A stretch of 64,000 nt of DNA from Massariosphaeria phaeospora (taxonomy: Eukaryota > Ascomycota > Dothideomycetes > Pleosporales): contig JAADJZ010000011.1 of the NCBI GenBank assembly GCA_011032825.1, positions 248,001 through 312,000 on the forward strand. The letters are read 5' to 3'. The stretch's first letter is position 1; each line of letters begins with the position of its first letter. The position numbers and the translations under genes are program-made. Positions 56,955 through 64,000 of the stretch are shown one piece after another. A model generated the notes under the pieces. The model had not been told where the DNA came from, searched no databases, and saw only the letters and a program-made list of their open reading frames with translations.

Positions 56955-57347
56955 TAGGCTGGTAAATGGGTAGAGGTTGGGTTAGGGTTGGGTTAGCTTA
57001 CGTCAGACCTCAACCCAACCCTAGCCTTAACCCGCGCTAGTTACTAAGCAGCTTGGGTAGAGGTTGGGTTAGAGTGGTCAAAGCTTAGGGTTGTGGTTGG
57101 GTCTTACATAATATTTACAACCTATATTAATATTAAGTTTTCTATGTATATTTATCACATTTACTTATCACAGTTTCTTAACTATTTAGGTAACCCTAAC
57201 CTAACCCCCAACCCAGAGCTTTGACCACCCTAACCCAACCCCTACCCACGCTAGGTTAACTCTAACCCAACCTTAACCCAAGGTCTGTGCGACCCATAAC
57301 CCAACCTATACCCATCGATGGGTACCCCCTACCCATTCGCTAGCGTA
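56955..57347 (+). mobile_element. hAT-like MITE, copy 3 (393 bp), little mutated
   Basis: Flanked by the exact 8-bp duplication GTAAAAAC (56947-56954 and 57348-57355). P3 at about 22445 is the empty site. Imperfect 18-bp inverted ends, TAGGCTGGTAAATGGGTA and (reverse complement of the right) TACGCTAGCGAATGGGTA, match at 14 of 18. The interior has arrays of GGGTTAGGGTTGGGTTA on the left and their complement on the right around an A+T-rich centre, so the whole can fold as a hairpin. G+C-rich and nearly free of the changes that mark copies 1 and 2. Confidence 0.93.
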
Positions 57348-57950
57348 GTAAAAACTTAAGTTTTGTAATATAAGTAATTTAGTTGTGCATAAAATCTTCG
57401 GCTTAGCGCTTGTACGCTTTCTTTAAAAAAGCAAAACAACCTACATTAAAAAGCTGTACAAAGTGCAATAAGTGCAGAAACATGCAAATAGTAATAATCT
57501 TTTTTTTTGTAGTATTGCTAGAATTTAAGCGAGTTGTAGCTCTTATAGCTGTTAATTGCGAGTAGTTAGTAGCTACTAACTACTTTTATCTTTGTAAGCT
57601 TATTAAAGTGCTTTAACTACTTAAAACTAAGCTTATTCGTTGTCTAGCTGTTCTTAGAAACTGCAATAATCTAGTTCTAAAGTAGATTATTCTCTTTATA
57701 CCAAGCAGAAAGGTACTAGCAGCTTTTAAAAATAATAAAAAGTAAAATAGCTTAACTTATTGCGTTGATGCTCTAGATAACTGTTGTTTACTTTTTGTTA
57801 CTTTACTGCACTGCTTTTAGCCGTTCTTGTTTCTTTAAAGCTGTAACAATTGCTTTAGTTAATATCTAACTTATTATAAAGCCTGCTTTGTTAAAGTTGT
57901 ACGTATTTTCATTCTAAATACTATACTTAGCTTTGATATTAGCTACTAGG

Positions 57951-58381
57951 TGTTACGATCTAGGTCCTACCAAGCGAAGCTACGCTAGGTTATTAAAGAA
58001 CACTAATTTTACTAAGCATTCAAGACTCGAAGACTATGTATTAGTAGATTACGTAATAGTTTACGAGTTCTAAAGAGTTCTAAGCAACTTTGAAACTTTA
58101 GAACGTCTAGAACTTCTAAGATCTCTAGAACGAGCTTAGTATATAGTTAAAACAATAAACTCTTATAGCTTATCGTTTTCAATCTAAATTTTATTAGCTT
58201 AATTAGATCTCGATCTACTAGTTGAATTTTCACTCTAACTTTGATACTCTTTGTAAAACAAAACTTGCTACTGCCTTAGTGTCAAACGTCTACAACTTTT
58301 TTTAGTTATTCGAACTTACTTATTCTCGAGAACTAACGAAGCTTTGATAAACAACTTTTCTAAGTCCGCTTAGCCTTTACA
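57951..58381 (+). repeat. 5' LTR of Chr2 copy E
   Basis: 431 bp, TGTTACGATCTAG...CCTTTACA. The U3 part (to about 58223) is unlike the copy F LTR; from ACTCTAACTTTGATACTCTT onward the two match. Confidence 0.9.
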
Positions 58382-58459
58382 TATTAAAGACTTTTAAGAT
58401 AAATAATACCTCGATAACTACTTCTTTTTATACTCGCACTAGCGGTACGAAAGTAGCGA

Positions 58460-60050
58460 AGCTCAACTTTTACTATAGAAATCGCTTAAAGCTAGAGAAC
58501 TAGTTACTTTAGTTTAACTTTTTCTTTAAGTTTGAAGATGACTACGTTAACGACATTAACAAGGCATTTCTAATAGCTTTCTACATAAAAAAAACAGCTT
58601 TTAAGTAAGTTTAACTTTACTTAAAAAGTATCTAGATAGCAACAACGACGAAGACATAATTACACGCATGTTTAAAAATCGCGCTGTATTTAAAAACAAG
58701 CTGCAACAATTTTACGCAATCGCCAACAAACCTACTATCGCAGAAAAAACTATTTAACAAATGCACTAGACTAAGTTAGCTAAAAACTACGCTAACCTAT
58801 TTTAACAGTACTCTATTTAGACTAACTAAAACGACAAAGCACTTATGCGCATGTACAAGCAAAGGCTAAAAAACAACGTTAAAGCAAAACTAATGCGCTT
58901 CAAAGCAGCTACAAACACTTTAGACAATCTAATTAAAAAATTAATCTACTTTAACAATAAGTTGTACAAACTCGCAATTAAAACGCAAGCCAAAGCAAGG
59001 TTTTACGTACTAAAAAGCAACAAGAGCTATATACTTAACACTAGTTAGCGCTAAGTACAAACGCAACACCTACGCTTAACAGGCATATACAACTTAGCCT
59101 AAAAATACAAACTAATGCACTTTAACAACTTTAACAAAAGTAAACTAATTAAAAAACAATTGAAGTATAGTAAAGAAACAAGGACTTGCTATAATTGTAG
59201 CAAACTAGGCTACATCTCTAGCAACTGTTATTAGAAAAACAAAGTTGTTTAACAGTTAAATGTACTGTCCAATGCTACGAGTAGTATTAATAAAAAATAA
59301 AAAGTAATTACTTTTATAGATGTTAAGAATTAGAGAGAATAGTTACCTAAAAAAGCAGGTTTAGCTAAAGAAAAGTTAATGTGTAACTACCTCAAATTAA
59401 CAAACGAAAAATACAAGTTATTCAACGAACAGCTACAGATTTCGATCTACGAGAATCTAGTATAGCATTATCTTAACAAGCCTAAATAAAAGCTTACAAA
59501 GAAAAACAAACAAAGAATCTATTAAGAGCTTAAAAAAACAAAACGCTTTGAAAAAGACATTCTACTTCTAGATCTAAACAAATTAGCTACTAAGAAACAC
59601 TAGCACGACAAAGCTACAAGATAATCTCAACGAAGCTTTAAAAGCAACTGCAAGAATGCAAACTTCTACAAACTATAGTACTACTTAAACTACTAAAATC
59701 TAAAACACGCGAAAATGTTATAAATAGTGTGCTTTTACGACTACTATCTTACTTATTACTCTAACAAACAAGGCTTAGAATAGTTTTTAAGAGAAAAAGC
59801 TAATTTTGCTTTTAAAAGTAGTTTGACTGCAAAAACGACACTTGCGAATACTACCTATAGAACAAACGCAACACACTGCACTTTTTTAAAGAAAAAAACT
59901 TAGCGAAACTACTTGCAATGCGGATGCTTGTAAACGGCAATTGTATTTAAGCTTAGTAGCAAACCTGCCTACACTCTAACTGCGCACAGCATTAGACTTT
60001 CAAAAAAGTCAACGAATTCGGTACAAAGTTTTTTTTAGGCTAGCAACGCC
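58460..60050 (+). pseudogene. Gag relic (Chr2 copy E)
   Basis: Capsid-like helical region, including the 67-codon open stretch 58845-59048 (MRMYKQRLKNNVKAKLMR). Zinc knuckle CYNCSKLGYISSNC at 59187-59228, where the expected His is Tyr. Downstream a KKNKQRIY.ELKKTKRF-type basic stretch, and a Ser/Thr-rich segment near 59815-59870. It flows without a clear boundary into protease, as one gag-pol frame. RIP-type stops are spread throughout. Confidence 0.83.
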
Positions 60051-63000
60051 TAACCTCGAAGTTAGACAAATTAACGTAATTAACCTAGCGAAACAAATTA
60101 AGCTTTTAGTAAAGCTTAACGAATACTCGATGAAAGCCTTAATCGATATAAGAGCACAAGATAACTTTGTTTTTGCTTAAGCAGTATTTGTAGCTAGTTT
60201 ACACTTACTAGAGAAACAACAGCTTTATCTACTTGCTAGTACCAACGAATAGCTTATACAAGCGCAACTAGTAGTTACACATAAAATAAGTAACATACCG
60301 TTGCATATTAAACAACATTAAAAGAAGTTAGCTTTTAACGTCTTTAAACTAGCTATCTACGACATTATTTTAAAACTTTTTTAGTTAAAAAAGCACAACT
60401 TTTAAATTAACTAGAGAAAGAATACGCTTTTGCTAGAGTGTTGCAAGACTAGCGCTTCTAACACTATGCCTACGCATTAGCAAAGTTTAATAGCAAATAA
60501 AAAAACAATTAACGTAATTGCATCAACAAAAGACAGCTTTAAAAAACAAAAGTTTAACTTAACAAATACCAACTCGAAGCCTTTAGATTAACAAGTTAGA
60601 GTAAAAAAAAAATTAGCGCACTTTTAGAAATACTTTACAAGTATAAAAAGTTTAGATATTTCTTTTAAAAAGTAGTAGATGCAGAAGCATTACTAAAACA
60701 CAAACTTTAAAACTACAAAATCGTTTTACAAAAAAAAAGCAACTAACTTTCAACTTAATCTATAGACTATTGAAAAAAGAGTTAAGCACACTTTGCGATT
60801 ACATTAAAAATAACTTAAAAAAAAGTTACATACAACTATTACAGTTACTTGCAAAATACTTAATTATTTTTGTACTAAAAAAGAACAGCGTATTACAACT
60901 ATGCGTTGACTATCGCAAGCTCAACGACATTACAATTAAGAATTAATACTTTCTACTAAATATTACAGAATTACGAGATTAATTATTTTACGCAAAAGTC
61001 TTTACAGCGCTTAACCTACAAAACAGTTACTACTTTATTAAAATTAAAAAAAGTAAAAATTAAAAGACAGCGTTTTACACGAGATACAAACACTACAAAT
61101 ACACTATTATGCTATTTAAGCTTACAAATGCTTTAGCAACTTTTTAAAAGCTTATTAACAACGTATTAAGAATGTACTTAAATATCTTTGTCGTTGCTTA
61201 TTTAAACGACATTTTTATTTATTTTAAAACTTAAAAAAACTATGTTAAACATGTTACAACAGTACTAAAGTGCTTTAACTAGTTTAACTTTTAACTTAAA
61301 CTAAAAAAGTGCGAATTTTACAAGCACGAAGTTGCATTTTTTAGATACATAGTAAAAGCAAACGGAGTACACATAAGCAAAAAAAAAATTAAAGTAGTTA
61401 AAAAATAGCTACAACTTAAGAACGTTAAGGAAATACAATTTTTCTTAAAGTTTCTAAACTTTAACTAACAGTTTATTAAGAATTACTTGAAAATTGCTAT
61501 ACTTTTAACAAAGCTTACGCGAAAGAACACAACTTTTGCATAAAGCAAAAAAGCAAAAGAAGCTTTCTAACAGCTTAAAAACGCAAGCATTAGTTTACTA
61601 TGCTTCTGAATATTTTAAGTAAAACAACTTTTACGCTTTAAAACCAACGCATTAAATCTTGCGCTAAAAAGATGTGCTAGTTAACTGCACAAAGGCAAAT
61701 AGCACTTTATTGCTTATTACTTACGCAAGTTTTTAGAACTTAAAAAACAATACAACGTGCACGACAAAAAGCTGCTAGCTATTGTTGCATACTTACAGCA
61801 TTAAAGAGTATACGCAAAAAGCTGCTTAAAACTTACAATATTTACGAATTACAAGAACTTAGTTAATTTTACAACTACTAAAGTACTTAACCGAAAATAG
61901 GTTAGATAGTTAGAAATGCTAGGCTAGTACAAGTTCAAAATCGTGTACACACTAGAAAAAAACAACAGCAAAACCAACGCTTTTAGCTAACAACATAATA
62001 TTGCTAAAACAAAAGAAATTATCGACACTGCGATACTTAAGGTTAACTAAAACAAATTACTAAAACTAGCTAGAACGCTAAATGTGCTTTTAAAAATCGC
62101 AATTATAGTTTTAAAAGAATTGCAAAAAGCAATTATACAACAACATTACAATAACCTAGTTTACAGTTACTTTAAAATAACACAAACAATAAAACTTATT
62201 AAGCGAAACTACAAGTTTAGCAGAATAAAAAACAAAGTTACTGCAATTGTCAAGAAATGTGCAAACTATTAAAAGAACAAACATAGTACCTACGCACAAT
62301 ACGAAGAAATACAAGCCTTAAAGCTACTAAATAAGCTTTAGACTAATATCTCTATAGATTTCGTAACAAAATTGCTTTTGTTAAAGAACTTTGCTATAAA
62401 AATAGCCTACAACGCTATTATAGTTATAGTCAACTAATTTACTAAGTACGTAGAAATAGTACTCTTCAAGAACACGTACACTGCGCAACAACTAGAATTT
62501 ATCTTTCTAAATCAACTTATTTAATACTATAAAATACTTAAATTGATTATTAGTAACAAAGACAAGCTTTTTACATTAAACTATTAAACAACTTTGTTAG
62601 CCGCAATTAAAACAAAACGCAAGCTATTAACAGCGTATTATCTACAAACAGATAGATAAATAGAAAAAACAAATTCAACTATAAAAACATATCTAAGGAT
62701 ATACAGCAATAAACGACAAACTAATTAAGTAAAACTTTTACCAATAGCATAGTTAGCGTATAACAACAAGTTGTTTAAATCTACAAGATAAACACTTTAC
62801 TACGCGAATTACCAAAAACACTTATATTTCTTTAAAAAAACGTTTTTTAGCGCGAAAGCTAAAACTGCTACAAGAATAGTAGAGGAACTCAAAAAAACAC
62901 ATAAGTTACTACAAAGTAAACTTAAAACAGCGCAACGCTAAAGCATTTTATATGTTAACTAAAAACAAAAAATAGCACTTTAGCTAAAGAGAGAGAATAG

Positions 63001-63375
63001 AGTTTATCTCTTTACAAAGAATTTGCGCACTAAACGACTAAGCAGAAGTCTAGACAACGTTAAAGTTAAACTATTTTTGATATTAAAGCAACGAGGCCTA
63101 GTTAATTACAAGCTAGACTTGCTTAAAGACGCAAAGATCTACCTAGTATTCTACATAGCCTTGTTGAAACTAGCTAACCTACAAACGCTACTCTAGCGAA
63201 CCTTTCGCTATAAAACTAAAAAGAAAAACGAATTTAAAGTTAAGAAGATTATTACACACCAAGTTGTAGATAACTAGAAAAAGTACCTAGTTAAATAGTT
63301 AAGCTACCTAGATAGCAAGAATACATAGAAACTAGGCACAAACTTTACAAACTACTACTAACTCCTAGCATAGTA
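60051..63375 (+). pseudogene. Protease, RT, RNase H, integrase and chromodomain relic (Chr2 copy E)
   Basis: Protease near 60130-60390 (ALIDIRAQDNF, later YDIILKLF). Reverse transcriptase with QLCVDYRKLNDITI (60896-60940), KLTNALATF, and YLNDIFIYF for YLDD at about 61196-61222. RNase H at about 61590-61860 (FKTNALNLALKRC, VHDKKLLAIVAYL). Integrase: zinc-finger half HYNNLVYSYFKI...VKKCANYQKNK (open 62084-62272; second CxxC now CxxY), core starting NISIDFVTKLLLLKNFA. A chromodomain at about 63225-63340 (KVKKIITHQVVDNQKKYLVK) ends pol. One frame is kept over most of this, broken by TAG/TAA only. Confidence 0.92.
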
Positions 63376-63689
63376 TTTCTAGCAAGATTACTAACATTCT
63401 AGAATAGCAACCAATCTACAGTAGCTGCTCTAAAAGGAACCTTTGGATTTACCAACGCAATGTTCTGCGCCAACGCTTTCTAAGCTTCAAAAAGCTCTAA
63501 CTCTTCAACCAACAACATTTTCTTATCAAATAAATCTTGCTCTCGACGACGCAGCAGTTTTTTTTGTTTTTAAAGCTTTAAAAGCTTCTTACGCGCTTGC
63601 TGCGCACGCAACAATGCCGCTTTAGCAACATTTTCTTCAACCTTAAGACGAGCTTTTTCCTCGTCCTTAAGCTTCTTCAGACAAGACAT
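63345..63689 (-). pseudogene. Antisense coiled-coil ORF of Chr2 copy E
   Basis: 115 codons from the ATG at 63689 to the TAA at 63345-63347, overlapping the pol end tail-to-tail by about 30 bp. Highly charged and helical: MSCLKKLKDEEKARLKVEEN, then RAQQARKKLLKL, LRRREQDLFDKKMLLVEELE, then a non-helical end (NPKVPFRAATVDWLLF). Three internal stops (TAA, TAG, TAG), each at a place explicable from CAA, CAG or TGG. Two Trp or Trp-like positions survive. It occupies the same slot as the antisense ORFs of copies A, B and F but is not alike in sequence. It could be the tail of a longer CxxC protein whose start lies further right. Function unknown. Confidence 0.65.
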
Positions 63690-63932
63690 TTTTTTATTAA
63701 TTTTTAAAAAATCTAGCAAAGGAACATTCTTTGGCTTATAAAATAACACTCTAAACTAAACATAGTTTCTACATTTTCAATGCAGCGACAATAGCTTGCA
63801 TAGCAACTAACGCTTTGCGCAGTACGAACAAAACACTATCGCAAGAATACTAGCGTTATCAATACAATCGGCAAAGAGGCGACAGTATTTAATAGAACAA
63901 AAGAAAGCAGTTGAACTTATAAAAACATAAGT

Positions 63933-63949
63933 AGAAAGAAAAGAAATAG
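63933..63949 (+). other. Polypurine tract of Chr2 copy E
   Basis: AGAAAGAAAAGAAATAG directly before the 3' LTR. In LTR retrotransposons this primes plus-strand DNA. One T inside may be a mutation. Confidence 0.75.
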
Positions 63950-64000
63950 TGTTACAATCTAGGTTCTACCAAGCGAAGCTACGCTAGGTTATTAGAGAAT
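63950..64000 (+). repeat. 3' LTR of Chr2 copy E (partial)
   Basis: First 51 bp, TGTTACAATCTAGGTTCTAC, matching 57951 onward. Cut by the window end. Confidence 0.9.

Larger units (their letters stand above)
50400..57950 (-). mobile_element. pogo-like transposon P8, split by gypsy H and a MITE
   Basis: Starts ACGTACCTAACGAGTTAGCG after TA (50398-50399), with GAGTTAGCGAGCTACAC period 17. Pieces 50400-51044, 56864-56954 and 57348-57950 together follow P3 (21714 onward) in order: knuckle and basic tail, middle, DDE core (LL.L..YKSY type near 57540) and later N-terminal-side coding. It is cut off at 57950 by the copy E LTR, so the transposase N-terminus and right TIR are missing. The codons are heavily stop-broken on the minus strand. 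Confidence 0.87.
57951..64000 (+). mobile_element. Ty3/gypsy chromovirus Chr2 copy E, 3' LTR cut by window end
   Basis: 5' LTR 57951-58381, gag-pol, 3' region with an antisense ORF, purine tract and the first 51 bp of the 3' LTR (63950-64000). Inserted in, or abutting, pogo P8. It is uninterrupted and keeps RNase H, so it is the best copy of this family. The start of the two LTRs differs at four sites in 51 bp, all transitions. Confidence 0.93.

Noticed and set aside
56975..57335. Interstitial telomere tract (GGGTTAGGG/CCCTAACCC)
   Set aside because: It is bounded by inverted ends and an exact 8-bp duplication, and two mutated sister copies share the structure, so it is a MITE rather than a telomere or fusion scar.
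63443..63625. 60-codon plus-strand open frame near the end of copy E
   Set aside because: Shadow of the charged antisense coiled-coil frame at 63345-63689.

Overview
This window looks like an A+T-rich, repeat-only block from a filamentous ascomycete fungus (Pezizomycotina). Every coding relic I recognise belongs to a transposable element. The families are fungal: pogo/Fot1-like DDE transposons with TA target duplications, Ty3/gypsy chromoviruses ending in a chromodomain, a third gypsy family, and hAT-like miniature elements. Long reading frames stay in register but are full of TAG and TAA, and homologous copies differ almost only by C/T and G/A. That is the pattern expected of repeat-induced point mutation (RIP). 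I see no intact gene, tRNA, rRNA or CRISPR array. The species cannot be named from the sequence.

Layout. 1-4908: 3' part of a chromovirus (family Chr1, copy A), carrying a long-inverted-repeat MITE (489-3244) that itself carries a pogo element (1017-2860). 4909-7979: two broken pogo relics. 7979-19138: minus-strand Chr1 copy C, split by complete plus-strand Chr1 copy B (11323-18485, TSD TTTGT). 19139-23390: MITE arm and two pogo elements. 24102-33258: chromovirus family Chr2, copy F, split by a 3.1-kb transposon (26027-29155) that carries a Chr1 solo LTR. 33409-46600: a run of pogo elements, fragments and MITEs. 46603-50397: an unrecognised relic and a 19-bp minisatellite. 50400-57950: a pogo element split by gypsy element H (51045-56863, TSD AAATA) and a hAT-like MITE. 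57951-64000: Chr2 copy E, cut by the window end.

How the parts relate. The nesting gives a relative history. Empty target sites inside the window confirm several insertions (MITE in A against B at about 16821; H in pogo against about 22370). Chromovirus order is LTR, gag with zinc knuckle, protease, reverse transcriptase, RNase H, integrase, chromodomain, 3' region, LTR.

Main points of interest: (1) A, B, E and F all carry an ORF on the antisense strand between chromodomain and 3' LTR. (2) Chr2 copies E and F share gag-pol and R-U5 but carry unrelated antisense-ORF-plus-U3 cassettes. (3) The ACGT-type pogo and MITE termini, although diverged in sequence, contain two direct boxes exactly 17 nt apart. 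(4) Three hAT-like MITEs with telomere-like GGGTTAGGG interiors have 8-bp target duplications, and one of them has escaped mutation.
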